DNA of 64,000 nucleotides, taken from positions 62,001 to 126,000 of the forward strand of contig JALUYI010000020.1 of the NCBI GenBank assembly GCA_027013095.1. The letters are read 5' to 3'. This stretch comes from Paracoccaceae bacterium. GTDB taxonomy: Bacteria > Pseudomonadota > Alphaproteobacteria > Rhodobacterales > Rhodobacteraceae. The notes beneath the pieces are model-generated. The model ran no database searches. It was not told the DNA's origin and saw only the letters and a program-made list of their open reading frames with translations. Positions 48,508-58,445 of this stretch are shown in pieces. Numbering within the stretch: the stretch's first letter is position 1; every line of letters begins with the position of its first letter. A program made the translations under genes and the position numbers.

Positions 48508-49901
48508 ACGCGGCCACCAAACTGCCCACGGATATCGGCCCGATACATTTCGTCGGCATTGGCGGCATCGGCATGTCGGGGATCGCCGAGGTTCTGATCA
48601 ACCACGGTTATCAGGTGCAGGGCAGCGATTTGCGCAGCAGCCCGATCACGGCGCGGCTGGCCGGGCTGGGGGCGCGGATATTTGTCGGTCAGAAGGGCGA
48701 GAACCTGTCAGGCGCGGCGGTCGTGGTGATCAGCTCGGCGATCAAGCCGGGCAATGCCGAATATGACGAGGCCGCCCGCATTGGGTTGCCGATTGTGCGG
48801 CGGGCCGAAATGCTGGCAGAACTGATGCGTCTGAAATCCAATGTCGCCGTCGCCGGGACTCATGGCAAGACGACGACAACGACGATGGTTGCGACGCTGC
48901 TGGACGCAGGAGGGCTGGACCCGACGGTGATCAATGGCGGCATCATCCACGCCTATGGCAGCAACGCCCGCATGGGGCAGGGCGAATGGATGGTGGTGGA
49001 GGCCGACGAAAGCGACGGCACATTTGTGAAACTGCCCGCGACCATTGCCATCGTCACCAATATCGATGCCGAGCATATGGAGCATTACGGCAGTTTCGAT
49101 GCGCTCAGGGATGCGTTTTATACATTCGTTCACAACATCCCGTTTTATGGCGTTGCAGTCTGCTGCACGGACCATCCCGAGGTGCAGGCGCTGGTGGCGC
49201 GGCTTGGCGATCGGCGGGTGATCACCTACGGGTTCAACGCGCAGGCCGATGTGCGCGCGGGCAACCTGACCTATCGTGACGGCTGCGCGCAATTTGATGT
49301 CTATCTGCGCGATCATGATCAGCGGATCAACGGGCTGAGCCTGCCGATGCCGGGGGATCACAACGTGCTGAACGCGCTCAGCGCCATCGCGGTGGCGCGC
49401 CATCTGGGCATGAAGGCGGACGAGATCCGCGCCGCGCTGGCCGCCTTTAAGGGCGTGAACCGGCGCTTTACCAAGGTTGGCGACGTGAACGGGGTCACCA
49501 TTATCGACGACTACGGCCACCACCCGGTTGAAATCGCCGCGGTGCTGCGTGCGGCGCGCCAGTCAACAAAGGGGCGGGTGATCGCGGTTCATCAGCCCCA
49601 CCGATACACTCGGCTGCACGATCTGTTTGAAGAGTTCTGCACCTGCTTCAACGACGCCGATGTGGTGGCCATTTCCGATGTTTACGCCGCTGGAGAAGAG
49701 CCGATTGCAGGCGCCAGCCGCGATGATCTGGTGGCCGGGCTGATTGCCCACGGCCACCGCAACGCCAGCGCTCTCGTCGATGAACGGGCTCTGGCCGATC
49801 TGGTGCGCACCGAGGCGCAGGCGGGCGATATGGTGGTCTGCCTTGGCGCCGGCACGATCAGCGCCTGGGCGCGGGGGCTTCAGGAGGCATTGGAACCATG
49901 A
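48504..49901 (+). CDS. murC: UDP-N-acetylmuramate:L-alanine ligase
   Basis: Adds L-alanine to UDP-MurNAc, the first Mur ligase step. The 465 residues have the N-terminal [18 protein letters not shown], the P-loop [15 protein letters not shown] (about residues 117-131), [24 protein letters not shown], and the C-terminal [10 protein letters not shown] and HQPHRYTR motifs. Coupled to murG (ATGA) and to the DUF2484 gene (ATGA). Confidence 0.97.
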   Translation: MNAATKLPTDIGPIHFVGIGGIGMSGIAEVLINHGYQVQGSDLRSSPITARLAGLGARIFVGQKGENLSGAAVVVISSAIKPGNAEYDEAARIGLPIVRRAEMLAELMRLKSNVAVAGTHGKTTTTTMVATLLDAGGLDPTVINGGIIHAYGSNARMGQGEWMVVEADESDGTFVKLPATIAIVTNIDAEHMEHYGSFDALRDAFYTFVHNIPFYGVAVCCTDHPEVQALVARLGDRRVITYGFNAQADVRAGNLTYRDGCAQFDVYLRDHDQRINGLSLPMPGDHNVLNALSAIAVARHLGMKADEIRAALAAFKGVNRRFTKVGDVNGVTIIDDYGHHPVEIAAVLRAARQSTKGRVIAVHQPHRYTRLHDLFEEFCTCFNDADVVAISDVYAAGEEPIAGASRDDLVAGLIAHGHRNASALVDERALADLVRTEAQAGDMVVCLGAGTISAWARGLQEALEP

Positions 49902-50152
49902 CCGTTTCTCTTATTGTGACTATTCTTTGGGTGTTGCTGATCTCGGCTGTCGGGATGCTACCGATGCGGTTTCACAAACGCTTTGGCTTTCCGATGCTGG
50001 CGGTGTTTCCGTTCGTTCTGGTCTATCTGGCCTATGACACCGGAATCTGGTGGGCGGTCGGTCTGTTTTTCGCTGGCCTTTCGATCTATCGTTACCCGGC
50101 GAAATATCTGGGTTTGAAGGTCTGGCACACGGTAACCGGGCGGCGGCGGTGA
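49898..50152 (+). CDS. DUF2484 family small membrane protein
   Basis: An 84-residue protein with two or three hydrophobic helices (about residues 3-22 and 32-62) and a basic C-terminal tail. It is of the DUF2484 type that Rhodobacterales carry between murC and murB. The conserved segment is [13 protein letters not shown]. Its ATG overlaps the murC stop. Function is unknown; membrane location and strict linkage to murC/murB suggest a cell-envelope role, which is inference. Confidence 0.85.
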   Translation: MTVSLIVTILWVLLISAVGMLPMRFHKRFGFPMLAVFPFVLVYLAYDTGIWWAVGLFFAGLSIYRYPAKYLGLKVWHTVTGRRR

Positions 50153-50165
50153 GGGCGGCTCAGTC

Positions 50166-50188
50166 GAGTATTTTTGCAAACAAGACGG
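50166..50188 (+). repeat. Interspersed GAGTATTTTTGCAAA repeat, copy 3
   Basis: GAGTATTTTTGCAAACAAGA starts 13 bases after the DUF2484 stop and runs into the bases before murB. It matches copies at 14277 (same strand) and 8895 (opposite strand). Confidence 0.65.
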
Positions 50189-50221
50189 TTTGGTGCAGAT
50201 GAGAAAAGGCCTAAGACCCCG

Positions 50222-51169
50222 ATGAGCTGGACGGCCCCTCTGCCCGAGGTTGCGGGCAAGCTTACCCTGTCGCGCCCATTGGCACCGTTAAGCTGGCTGC
50301 GGGTTGGCGGCGCCGCGGATCTGTTGTTTCAGCCTGCCCATATGGCGGATATCGCGCGTTTCATGCAGGCGGTTCCTTGCGATGTGCCGGTGATGCCGAT
50401 CGGGGTTTGCTCGAACCTGATCATCCGCGATGGCGGCGTGCGCGGGGCGGTGATCCGCCTCGGGCGTGGCTTTAACGGCTTTGAGGTGATGGCCAACGGG
50501 CATGTTCGGGTGGGGGCCGGGGCGCTGGACGCGCAGGTCGCCAAAAAGGCTGCTGAGGCGGGATATGATCTGACCTTTCTGCGCACAATTCCCGGGGCCA
50601 TTGGTGGCGCGATCAAGATGAATGCCGGCTGTTACGGGCGTTATCTGGCGGATGTGTTCGTCTCGGCTACGGCGGTCAGTCGGACGGGCAAGATCGTGAC
50701 GCTGCGCCGGGACGATCTGGGATTTGCCTACCGTCACAGCGCTTTGCCCGATGACATGGTGGTCACGCAGGCGGTTCTGGCTCCGCCGCGCGGGAAGCCC
50801 GAAGATCTGTTTTCGGGCATGGATGACGCACTGGCCCGGCGTGCCGCGACGCAGCCGGTGACAGCGCTTTCCTGCGGATCGACCTTTCGCAATCCGGCGG
50901 GGTTTTCCTCGACCGGAGAGGCGGATGACGTGCAGGACCTAAAGGCATGGAAGGTGATCGACGCGGCGGGATTGCGGGGCGCGACCCTTGGTGGTGCACA
51001 AATGTCGCCGATGCATCCGAATTTTTTGGTCAACACCGGCAACGCAAGTGCCGCAGATCTGGAAAATCTGGGCGAACTGGTGCGAAAAAAGGTTTTTCAA
51101 CACAGCGGAATTTCGCTAGAGTGGGAGATACGGCGGGTTGGTGAGCCGATCCCGCCGGAAAAAGAATGA
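50222..51169 (+). CDS. murB: UDP-N-acetylenolpyruvoylglucosamine reductase
   Basis: Reduces the enolpyruvyl group to make UDP-MurNAc, using NADPH and FAD. The 315-residue type II MurB has the N-terminal [10 protein letters not shown], the FAD segment [30 protein letters not shown] (about residues 121-138), the YRHSALPDD loop, catalytic-Ser region SCGSTFRNP and C-terminal [15 protein letters not shown] 50222 is preferred; an upstream frame is not conserved. Confidence 0.95.
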   Translation: MSWTAPLPEVAGKLTLSRPLAPLSWLRVGGAADLLFQPAHMADIARFMQAVPCDVPVMPIGVCSNLIIRDGGVRGAVIRLGRGFNGFEVMANGHVRVGAGALDAQVAKKAAEAGYDLTFLRTIPGAIGGAIKMNAGCYGRYLADVFVSATAVSRTGKIVTLRRDDLGFAYRHSALPDDMVVTQAVLAPPRGKPEDLFSGMDDALARRAATQPVTALSCGSTFRNPAGFSSTGEADDVQDLKAWKVIDAAGLRGATLGGAQMSPMHPNFLVNTGNASAADLENLGELVRKKVFQHSGISLEWEIRRVGEPIPPEKE

Positions 51170-51213
51170 AAAAAGCCCGGCAAAAGGGTTTATGAGCAGA
51201 ATTTGAGGCGGGT

Positions 51214-52128
51214 ATGTCAAACACAGCATCCCCCCGTGTTGCGGTCCTCAAGGGCGGCTTGTCCGCTGAGCGTGAGGTCTCGCTGGCGTCCGGTCGGGCA
51301 TGTGCCGAGGCGTTGAGGGGTGAGGGATTCGAGGTTGTCGAACTGGATGCGGGCCCGGACCTTGCGGCCGTTCTGAAGCGTGAATCCCCCGATGTCGTCT
51401 TTAACGCCCTGCACGGGCGCTGGGGTGAGGATGGCTGCGTGCAGGGGCTTTTGGAGTGGTTGCGTATTCCCTATACGCACTCGGGCGTTCTGGCCTCGGC
51501 TCTGGCCATGGACAAGCAGCGCTGCAAGCTGGCCTATCGTGCCGCCGGGCTGCCGGTGGTGGACAGCCTACTGGTTCCTGCGGCGGAGGTGCGCGGCGGG
51601 CATCCGATGGTGCCGCCTTATGTGGTCAAGCCCAACAACGAAGGCTCATCCGTCGGGGTTTATATCGTTCAGGAGGCGGCCAATGGCCCGGCGCGGCTGT
51701 CGGCGGACATGCCCGAAACGGTGATGGTCGAGGCCTTTGCCCCTGGGCGCGAGCTGACGGTCAGCGTGTTGGGCGAGCGGGCGCTGACGGTGACCGATAT
51801 CCTGACCGAGGGCTGGTATGATTATGACGCCAAATATACCACCGGCGGTTCGCATCATGTGCTGCCCGCCGATTTGCCTGCCGAGGTTTTCGCAGCCGCC
51901 ATGCGCCATGCGCTGCGGGCGCATGAGGTGCTGGGATGTCGCGGCATCAGCCGCACCGATCTGCGCTGGGATGACAGCCGCGGGGTTGAGGGGCTGGTGG
52001 TGCTGGAAACCAATACCCAGCCGGGTATGACGGCGACGTCGCTGGCCCCCGAGCAGGCAGCCCATTGCGGTCTGGAGTTCGGCGCGCTTTGTCGCTGGCT
52101 AATCGAGGATGCTTCATGCCGCCGGTAA
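51214..52128 (+). CDS. ddl: D-alanine:D-alanine ligase
   Basis: Makes the D-Ala-D-Ala dipeptide that MurF uses. The 304-residue ATP-grasp enzyme is of the short DdlB type. Blocks seen are VLKGGLSAEREVSLASG, NALHGRWGEDGCVQGLLE, the Ser/Val PPYVVKPNNEGSSVGVY segment, GRELTVSVL, and DLRWDDSRGVEGLVVLETN with the metal ligands. The 3' end overlaps ftsQ by 13 bases. Confidence 0.97.
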   Translation: MSNTASPRVAVLKGGLSAEREVSLASGRACAEALRGEGFEVVELDAGPDLAAVLKRESPDVVFNALHGRWGEDGCVQGLLEWLRIPYTHSGVLASALAMDKQRCKLAYRAAGLPVVDSLLVPAAEVRGGHPMVPPYVVKPNNEGSSVGVYIVQEAANGPARLSADMPETVMVEAFAPGRELTVSVLGERALTVTDILTEGWYDYDAKYTTGGSHHVLPADLPAEVFAAAMRHALRAHEVLGCRGISRTDLRWDDSRGVEGLVVLETNTQPGMTATSLAPEQAAHCGLEFGALCRWLIEDASCRR

Positions 52129-52994
52129 CGCCAAGGCCCCGCGATCCTGCGCCCAGCCGTCTGTCCTATCGGCTGCAACGGCTGTGGTTGACGCCGCTGG
52201 TGCGGGCGCTCCTGAAAACCGGGCTGCCGGCGTTGGTCATCCTTGTCGGGGTATTCTGGGTTCTGTCCGATGGCAACCGCATCGAGCTGGTGCGCCAGAA
52301 GGTCGCCAGCACGCGTTATAATATCGAGCACCTGCCCGAGTTTACGGTCAAGCTGATGCGGATCGACAATGCCTCGCGCGAGGTGTCCGACGATATCCGC
52401 GAGGTGACGGCGATCGATTTTCCGGTGAGCTCGTTTGATCTGAACCTGAACGAAATCCGTGCCCGCATCGAAGAGCTGGACGCCGTTGCCAGCGCCGATC
52501 TGGCGATCAGGTCCGGGGGCGTTCTGGTGGTCAAAGTGCTTGAACGCAAGCCCGCCATCGTCTGGCGCAGCCGCGATGCACTGGAGCTGCTTGACGAAAC
52601 CGGTCACCGGGTGGCGGCGCTGGCCCGGCGCACCGACCGCCCCGATCTGATGCTGATTGCCGGAGACGGTGCCGATCAGGTCGTGCCCGAGGCGTTGCGC
52701 CTGTTCAAGGTGGCCGGGCCCATCGCCCCGCGGGTGCGTGGGTTGCTGCGGGTCGGGCAGCGGCGCTGGGATGTCATTCTCGACCGCAATCAGCGGATTA
52801 TGTTGCCCGAGACCGGCGCTGTTGCGGCGCTGGAACGGGTGTTGGCCCTGAATGAAATGAGCGATTTGCTGAACCGCGACATTGCCGTCGTGGATTTTCG
52901 CAACGGTCGCCGGCCAACCCTGCGCCTGAACGCGCGTGCTCTTGGCCTGTTGCGCCCAGTTGCGCTGAAATCTGATGGAGTAAACCCGCTATGA
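52116..52994 (+). CDS. ftsQ: Cell division protein FtsQ
   Basis: A 292-residue bitopic protein that scaffolds FtsB-FtsL at the septum. It has a basic N-terminal cytoplasmic tail (RPRDPAPSRLSYRLQR), one transmembrane helix (about residues 32-52), a POTRA domain (VTAIDFPVSSFDLNLNEI..RIEEL) and a beta domain (WRSRDALELLDETGH). ATG 52116 starts inside the last codons of ddl. The overlap with ftsA is four bases. Confidence 0.93.
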   Translation: MPPVTPRPRDPAPSRLSYRLQRLWLTPLVRALLKTGLPALVILVGVFWVLSDGNRIELVRQKVASTRYNIEHLPEFTVKLMRIDNASREVSDDIREVTAIDFPVSSFDLNLNEIRARIEELDAVASADLAIRSGGVLVVKVLERKPAIVWRSRDALELLDETGHRVAALARRTDRPDLMLIAGDGADQVVPEALRLFKVAGPIAPRVRGLLRVGQRRWDVILDRNQRIMLPETGAVAALERVLALNEMSDLLNRDIAVVDFRNGRRPTLRLNARALGLLRPVALKSDGVNPL

Positions 52995-54325
52995 CTGCGC
53001 TTTATCAACGCCAACGCGCGATGCGCCACCATCGTCAGGCCGCCTTGCAACGCGGCGTGATCGCGGTTCTGGATGTTGGCACGGAAAATATCGAATGTTT
53101 CGTCTTGCGTTTTGATGGGGTTGCCGACGCAGTGCCCGGCGACGGGGTTGGGGCGATGGCCGGGCAGACGCGGTTTCGCGTGGTCGGTGTGCACCCGACG
53201 CGTTCACGCGGGGTGAGGTTTGGCGAGATTGACCAGATGGAAGAGACCGAGCGCGCTATTCGGACGGCGGTGCAGGGGGCGCAAAAAATGGCCGGCGTGC
53301 GGGTGGATCACGTGATTGTCTGTTTTTCCGGCGGGCGGCCGCGCTCATACGGGTTGAGCGGCGAGGTCGAGGTGGTCGACCAGACCGTCAGCGAGCACGA
53401 CATCGCCCGGGTGCTGGCCGCTTGTGATGAGCCGGACTACGGCGCCGGGCGACAGGTGATTCACGCCCTGCCGGTCAATTTCGCGCTGGACCATCGCTCG
53501 GGGTTGAACGATCCGCGCGGCCAGATTGGCAATCGGCTGGCGGTGGACATGCATATGGTAACGGTGGAGGCAACAGCGATTGAGAACATCCTCTATTGTA
53601 TCAAGCGCTGCGATCTGGAACTGGCGGGAATTGCTTCGTCGGCCTATCTCAGCGGCATGTCCTCACTGGTCGAGGATGAGCAGGAGCTGGGTGCTGCCTG
53701 CATTGATTTTGGCGCCGGAACCACGGGGATCTCGATCTTTATTCGCAAGCACCTGATCTTTGCTGATACCGTGCGTCTGGGCGGCGGACATATTACCGGA
53801 GATATTTCCAAGGGGCTGCAAATTTCGATGACGATGGCGGAAAAGATCAAGACCCGCTTTGGCGGTCTGGAGGTGACCGGGCGGGATCACCGCGAGATGA
53901 TCGACATTGGCGGCGAGACCGGCGACTGGGAGCTGGACCGCCGACAGGTCAGCCGCTCGGAACTGATCGGGGTGATGCGGCCCCGGGTCGAGGAGATCCT
54001 CGAGGAGGTGCGCGCGCGTCTGGATGGCGCCGGCTTTGAGCATCTGCCGGGCCAACGCATCGTGCTGACCGGGGCCGGCAGCCAGATCACCGGGCTGGAC
54101 CAGTTGGCCAGCCGGATCCTTGGTGGACGGGTGCGCCTTGGGCGACCGCTGCGGGTTCAGGGCCTGCCGCAAAGCGCAACCGGCCCCGGATATTCGGCCC
54201 TTGTCGGCCTGTGTCTGGCCGCCGCCTACCCGCAGGACGAATGCTGGGATTTCGAAATTCCGGCCAACCGTTACGGCGGGCACTCGGTGCGCCGGGTGGT
54301 GAATTGGCTGCGGGAAAACTGGTAA
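52991..54325 (+). CDS. ftsA: Cell division protein FtsA
   Basis: An actin-fold ATPase that tethers FtsZ to the membrane. The 444 residues show phosphate 1 (AVLDVGTENIECFV), the 1C subdomain, phosphate 2 (CIDFGAGTTGISIF), and ILTGAGSQITGLDQLA. The C-terminal amphipathic helix (VVNWLRENW) is the membrane-targeting sequence. The N-terminal extension and insert GDGVGAMAGQ are typical of alphaproteobacteria. It is followed by a 196-bp gap with hairpins, then ftsZ. Confidence 0.96.
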   Translation: MTALYQRQRAMRHHRQAALQRGVIAVLDVGTENIECFVLRFDGVADAVPGDGVGAMAGQTRFRVVGVHPTRSRGVRFGEIDQMEETERAIRTAVQGAQKMAGVRVDHVIVCFSGGRPRSYGLSGEVEVVDQTVSEHDIARVLAACDEPDYGAGRQVIHALPVNFALDHRSGLNDPRGQIGNRLAVDMHMVTVEATAIENILYCIKRCDLELAGIASSAYLSGMSSLVEDEQELGAACIDFGAGTTGISIFIRKHLIFADTVRLGGGHITGDISKGLQISMTMAEKIKTRFGGLEVTGRDHREMIDIGGETGDWELDRRQVSRSELIGVMRPRVEEILEEVRARLDGAGFEHLPGQRIVLTGAGSQITGLDQLASRILGGRVRLGRPLRVQGLPQSATGPGYSALVGLCLAAAYPQDECWDFEIPANRYGGHSVRRVVNWLRENW

Positions 54326-54391
54326 CACGGCGAATTTTCGGAAAATTTTGGGAGAAATAGGCAGAAATACGCCGAATATATGAAGTAACCC

Positions 54392-54496
54392 CCACATATT
54401 GTGGCGGAAAATGCAATTTTTGGATGACCGAGGCGAAAAGCTCGGTTACCATATGGAATCAGCAGGTTAAGAAGCGGCCGCAAAGGCCGACCTTAA
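54392..54496 (+). promoter_or_regulatory. Hairpin-rich ftsA-ftsZ intergenic region
   Basis: Three inverted repeats are visible: CCACA-TAT-TGTGG (54392-54404), TGACCGAG/CTCGGTTA with an eight-base loop (54425-54448), and TTAAG...CTTAA with inner GGCC/GGCC (54467-54496) just before the ftsZ ribosome site. They could be operators or mRNA structures tuning ftsZ. Whether there is a promoter is not clear. Confidence 0.4.
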
Positions 54497-54521
54497 AGGC
54501 AAAAGCAGGCGGACAGTATTC

Positions 54522-56135
54522 ATGGCACTCAATCTTCGTATGCCCGACCACAACGATCTGAAACCGAAAATCACGGTCTTTGGCGTTGGCGGCGCGGGTG
54601 GAAACGCGGTCAACAACATGATCGACAAGGCGCTTGAGGGTGCCGATTTCGTTGTGGCCAACACCGATGCACAGGCCTTGGCGCAGTCCAAGGCCCCGAG
54701 CAAGATCCAGATGGGAATCAAGGTTACCGAAGGTCTGGGCGCTGGCGCCCGGCCCTCGGTCGGAGCCGCGTCTGCAGAGGAAAGCATAGAAGAAATCGTG
54801 GACCAGCTTGCTGGCTCGCACATGTGCTTTATCACTGCGGGTATGGGTGGGGGCACCGGTACCGGTGCGGCTCCGATCATTGCGCAGGCGGCGCGGGAAT
54901 TGGGTGTGCTGACGGTTGGGGTGGTGACCAAACCGTTCCAGTTCGAGGGCAACAAGCGTATGCGTCAGGCCGAAGAAGGGGTCGAGGCGTTGCAGAAGGT
55001 GGTCGATACGCTGATCATCATTCCCAACCAGAACCTGTTTCGTATCGCCAATGAAAAGACCACCTTCACCGAGGCCTTTTCAATGGCCGACGACGTGCTC
55101 TATCAAGGCGTCAAGGGGGTGACCGACCTGATGGTGCGCCCCGGTCTGATCAACCTCGATTTTGCTGATGTGCGCGCTGTCATGGATGAGATGGGCAAGG
55201 CCATGATGGGCACCGGCGAGGCCAGCGGTGAGGATCGTGCCGTGCAGGCCGCTGAAAAGGCCATTGCCAATCCGCTGCTGGACGAAATCAGCCTGCGCGG
55301 GGCCAAGGGCGTTTTGATCAACATTACCGGCAGCCATGACCTGACCTTGTTCGAGGCCGACGAGGCCGCCAACCGGATCCGCGAAGAGGTGGACCCGGAC
55401 GCCAATATCATCGTCGGCTCGACCCTTGATACCGAGATGGATGGCGTCATGCGGGTCTCGGTTGTGGCGACAGGGATCGATGCGGCGGAAATTCAGGCGG
55501 AAATGCCGGTCCCGCGCCGCACGCTGGCCCAGCCGCTCAGCCCGAAACCCGTGGCCGAGGCCCCGGTTGCGCCCGCTGCTGTCGCACCCGCGCCGGCGGT
55601 CGAGGCTCCGGCCCCGTCGCAGGGCTATGAAACCTACGCCGGCGAGCAGCCCAGCCTTTTGTCAACGATGGAGGCGGACAATCCGCCCGCCCCGGCCGAG
55701 CCCGAGTTCACCTCGCTTTTTGAAGAACCCGAACTGTCGGCCCCCGACGATCTGCCGCCGCCGGTTTATCAGCCCCAAGCCCCTGCCGCTGCGGCCGCGC
55801 CGTCAGGGTTTGCTGAAAACGACTTCACCGGATTTGTCGCGCCCAAGCCGCCGGCCCCGGGTCAACCCTCGGCGCAGGCTCTGGCGCGCTTGCAGGCGGC
55901 TGTGGACAAGGCTCCCAAGGCACCGGCCGGTGTGGAACGGGCCCAGTCCGAAAGGCAGGGGCGGTTTGGGATCAATACCCTAATCAACCGGATGACCGGG
56001 CACAGCCCTGAGCCCGCCCCGCGCCCCGAGGCGACCCGGGTTCAGCCGCGACTCAGCCCTGATGACAGCCTTGCCCCGGATCCCGAGCAGGAACGCATTG
56101 ATATTCCAGCATTTTTGCGGCGTCAGGCAAACTAG
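54522..56135 (+). CDS. ftsZ: Cell division protein FtsZ
   Basis: The tubulin-like GTPase that forms the division ring. The 537 residues begin with [20 protein letters not shown], contain the tubulin signature [13 protein letters not shown] (about 107-119) and the T7 loop [15 protein letters not shown] (about 207-221). From about residue 325 a 200-residue Pro/Ala-rich linker follows, ending in the conserved C-terminal peptide [11 protein letters not shown] for binding FtsA. It is longer than E. coli FtsZ (383) because of the linker, as is common in alphaproteobacteria. A terminator follows 28 bases after the stop. Confidence 0.98.
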   Translation: MALNLRMPDHNDLKPKITVFGVGGAGGNAVNNMIDKALEGADFVVANTDAQALAQSKAPSKIQMGIKVTEGLGAGARPSVGAASAEESIEEIVDQLAGSHMCFITAGMGGGTGTGAAPIIAQAARELGVLTVGVVTKPFQFEGNKRMRQAEEGVEALQKVVDTLIIIPNQNLFRIANEKTTFTEAFSMADDVLYQGVKGVTDLMVRPGLINLDFADVRAVMDEMGKAMMGTGEASGEDRAVQAAEKAIANPLLDEISLRGAKGVLINITGSHDLTLFEADEAANRIREEVDPDANIIVGSTLDTEMDGVMRVSVVATGIDAAEIQAEMPVPRRTLAQPLSPKPVAEAPVAPAAVAPAPAVEAPAPSQGYETYAGEQPSLLSTMEADNPPAPAEPEFTSLFEEPELSAPDDLPPPVYQPQAPAAAAAPSGFAENDFTGFVAPKPPAPGQPSAQALARLQAAVDKAPKAPAGVERAQSERQGRFGINTLINRMTGHSPEPAPRPEATRVQPRLSPDDSLAPDPEQERIDIPAFLRRQAN

Positions 56136-56163
56136 GGCGGACAGTTTCCAGCCTGAAAACAGG

Positions 56164-56191
56164 ACGCGCCGGGGTGACTTGGCGCGTTTTT
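56164..56191 (+). terminator. Intrinsic terminator after ftsZ
   Basis: ACGCGCC (56164-56170), a ten-base loop and GGCGCGT (56181-56187), followed by TTTTT. It separates the dcw operon from lpxC. Confidence 0.8.
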
Positions 56192-56218
56192 GCTGTTGGG
56201 GTCGGGGGTGGGTTCAAA

Positions 56219-56237
56219 TGGAAACAATATGTTTCCA
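56219..56237. promoter_or_regulatory. Inverted repeat upstream of lpxC
   Basis: TGGAAACA-ATA-TGTTTCCA is a 19-bp inverted repeat with 8-bp arms, 140 bp before the lpxC start and just after the ftsZ terminator. Candidate operator; the binding protein is unknown. Confidence 0.5.
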
Positions 56238-56377
56238 AATCGATCGGCGGAAATCCGCACAGTCTGCGGCCTGATTGTTGCAATCTGTCATAAAGATTGA
56301 GTTGAGATTTAACCCTGCCCCCGCTACCAACAGGGCGTTGCGGGGGAATTCGGTTGGTGCCGTTGCGGGGGATACCA

Positions 56378-57298
56378 GTGCAGACGACGTTGAAATCCAC
56401 GATCAAACTGGTTGGTACCGGCCTGCATTCAGGCCGCCCGGTCAAGATGACCGTCGAACCGGCTTCGGCCGAGTATGGCATCTGGTTTCGCCGTCTGGAC
56501 ATCACCGACCGCGACAACATGATCGCGGCGCGCTATGACAATGTCAGCGACACGCAACTGTGCACTCAGATCAGCAATAACTCCGGAGTTTCGGTCTCGA
56601 CCGTCGAACATTTGATGGCGGCGCTGGCGGGGTGCGGGGTTCACAACGCGCTGATCGAACTGGACGGGCCAGAAGTGCCGATTATGGACGGCAGTTCGGA
56701 CCGCTTCGTGCGCGAGATTCTGATGACTGGAACACGGCGTCTGAATGCTCCGGTGCGCGTGATCCGGGTGCTGAAACGTGTCGAGGATCAGGAAGATGGG
56801 GCCCGCGTCTCGATCGAGCCACATGAAAATCTGGAAATCAATTTCAGCATCGACTTTCCCGATACAGCCATAGGCCATCAGGCCAAGACCCTGAACATGG
56901 CCAACGGCGCCTTTGTGCGCGAACTGTGCAACAGCCGCACCTTCTGTCGCAAGGCGGATGTGGACTGGATGCTGTCGCACGGGCTGGGGCTGGGCGGAAA
57001 TCTGGAGAACGCCATCGTTGTCGATGGTCCGAAGGTTCTGAACCCCGAGGGGCTGCGTCACGAGGACGAATATGTCCGGCACAAGATGCTGGATGCGCTG
57101 GGCGATCTGGCGCTGGCCGGGGTGCCCTTGTTGGGGCGCTATCACGGGCATCGGGCGGGCCATGCGGCCACCAACCGGCTGCTGCGCAAGCTGTTTGTCA
57201 CCCCGATGGCCTATGAGATGGTGACCTGTGACACGAGCACCGCGCGGATGCTGCCGGGGGTCGGGGTCAGTGCCCTGGACATCGCCCGCGCTGTCTGA
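56378..57298 (+). CDS. lpxC: UDP-3-O-acyl-N-acetylglucosamine deacetylase
   Basis: Catalyses the committed step of lipid A synthesis, in the cytoplasm. The 306-residue zinc amidase has all expected residues: His78 (STVEHLMAAL), His235 and Asp239 (HKMLDALGD), and the catalytic HRAGHAATN motif. The first repeat is TLKSTIKLVGTGLHSG. The start is GTG 56378 with CGGGGGA seven bases upstream; ATG-type longer starts are less conserved. Adjacent to ftsZ, as in many proteobacteria. Followed by a short GGGCCT/AGGCCC hairpin. Confidence 0.96.
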   Translation: MQTTLKSTIKLVGTGLHSGRPVKMTVEPASAEYGIWFRRLDITDRDNMIAARYDNVSDTQLCTQISNNSGVSVSTVEHLMAALAGCGVHNALIELDGPEVPIMDGSSDRFVREILMTGTRRLNAPVRVIRVLKRVEDQEDGARVSIEPHENLEINFSIDFPDTAIGHQAKTLNMANGAFVRELCNSRTFCRKADVDWMLSHGLGLGGNLENAIVVDGPKVLNPEGLRHEDEYVRHKMLDALGDLALAGVPLLGRYHGHRAGHAATNRLLRKLFVTPMAYEMVTCDTSTARMLPGVGVSALDIARAV

Positions 57299-57303
57299 AT
57301 GCC

Positions 57304-57320
57304 GGGCCTGACGGAGGCCC
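57304..57320 (+). terminator. Short hairpin after lpxC
   Basis: GGGCCT-GACGG-AGGCCC (57304-57320), followed by TGTTGC with no long T-run. Weak terminator candidate; the rest of the 144-bp gap holds no gene. Confidence 0.4.
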
Positions 57321-57442
57321 TGTTGCACGGGCAGACCACATTCTCTGCGAATCCGGGTGAAAGCGTTTTTACTCTTGGCATTATGTGCTAGGTAAAGCCA
57401 AAATATGTTTGACGGATTCTGCGTCCGTCGCGGGATGGGATC

Positions 57443-58294
57443 GTGTGCAAGATGGGCTTTGGCGCAAAACGGGCAGGACGATGGATGATGCTGGCAGGCA
57501 TAGTGGTCCTGTCGGCCTGTGCGCAGGCAAAAAAGGATACACCGCTTGAACAGCGCTCGGCCGAGCAGATTTTCAAGATGGCCGAGGCACAACTGGCGAA
57601 CCGGAAATCGGCGAATGCCGCCAAGACCTTTACCGAGGTCGAGCGGCTTTACCCCTATTCGGAATGGGCCAAGCGGGCGATCGTGATGTCCGCGTTTGCC
57701 TATGAGAAGGCCAAGAAATACGATCTGGCCCGCGCCGCGGCGCAGCGGTATCTGGACTTTTACCCGGCCGATGAGGACGCCGCTTACGCGCAATATCTGG
57801 TGGCGCTCAGCTATTACGACCAGATCGACAGCGTGGACCGGGATCAGGGCAACACCTTTCAGGCTCTGCAGGCGCTGCGTATCGTGATCGAGCGTTATCC
57901 CGACAGTCGCTACGCCGAATCCGCCAAGCTGAAATTCGACCTTGCCATCGACCATCTGGCGGGCAAGGAAATGCAGGTGGGCCGCTATTACCTGAAGCGC
58001 GGATTTTATACTGCGGCGATCAACCGTTTTCGTGTGGTGGTCGAGCAATACCAGACCACCACCCACACACCCGAGGCGCTGTATCGTCTGATCGAGGCCT
58101 ATCTGTCGCTGGGACTTACGGATGAGGCACAGACCGCTGGCGCGATCCTTGGCCATAACTTTCGCGGCAGCGTCTGGTACAAGGACGGCTATGCGCTGTT
58201 GACGGGTAAGGGGCTGGAGGCGAAATCGCGCGGCAAGGGCAATGGCTGGCTGGCCAAGGTCTATCGTCGGGTGATCAAGGGCGAATGGCTCTAG
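57443..58294 (+). CDS. bamD: Outer membrane assembly lipoprotein BamD
   Basis: Essential lipoprotein partner of BamA in inserting beta-barrel proteins into the outer membrane. A signal peptide with lipobox LSAC places the lipidated Cys near residue 26. Residues 35-250 form five tetratricopeptide-like repeats (FKMAEAQLANRKSANAAKTF, VERLYPYSEWAKRA, ALRIVIERYPDSRYAESAK). The start is GTG 57443 (283 residues); ATG 57452 is possible. The C-terminal tail is Lys/Arg-rich. Between lpxC and recN, a common arrangement in alphaproteobacteria. Confidence 0.95.
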   Translation: MCKMGFGAKRAGRWMMLAGIVVLSACAQAKKDTPLEQRSAEQIFKMAEAQLANRKSANAAKTFTEVERLYPYSEWAKRAIVMSAFAYEKAKKYDLARAAAQRYLDFYPADEDAAYAQYLVALSYYDQIDSVDRDQGNTFQALQALRIVIERYPDSRYAESAKLKFDLAIDHLAGKEMQVGRYYLKRGFYTAAINRFRVVVEQYQTTTHTPEALYRLIEAYLSLGLTDEAQTAGAILGHNFRGSVWYKDGYALLTGKGLEAKSRGKGNGWLAKVYRRVIKGEWL

Positions 58295-58445
58295 AGGAAT
58301 GGAAACAAAGGCTGAGTCATCGTCGGGTTTCCGGGGCCTTGGCAGGCGCAAGCCTGCTCTTAACACGCGTTGTCTGAATGTGAATGAATGTAACTTGCTC
58401 TGACGGGCGGTCGAGCCCCTGACGGGCAAGCGGGAGGCGGGGCGA

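Noticed and set aside
58295-58445. Expected SOS (LexA) box upstream of recN
   Set aside because: No GTTC-N7-GTTC or close variant is visible, so no regulatory site is claimed.
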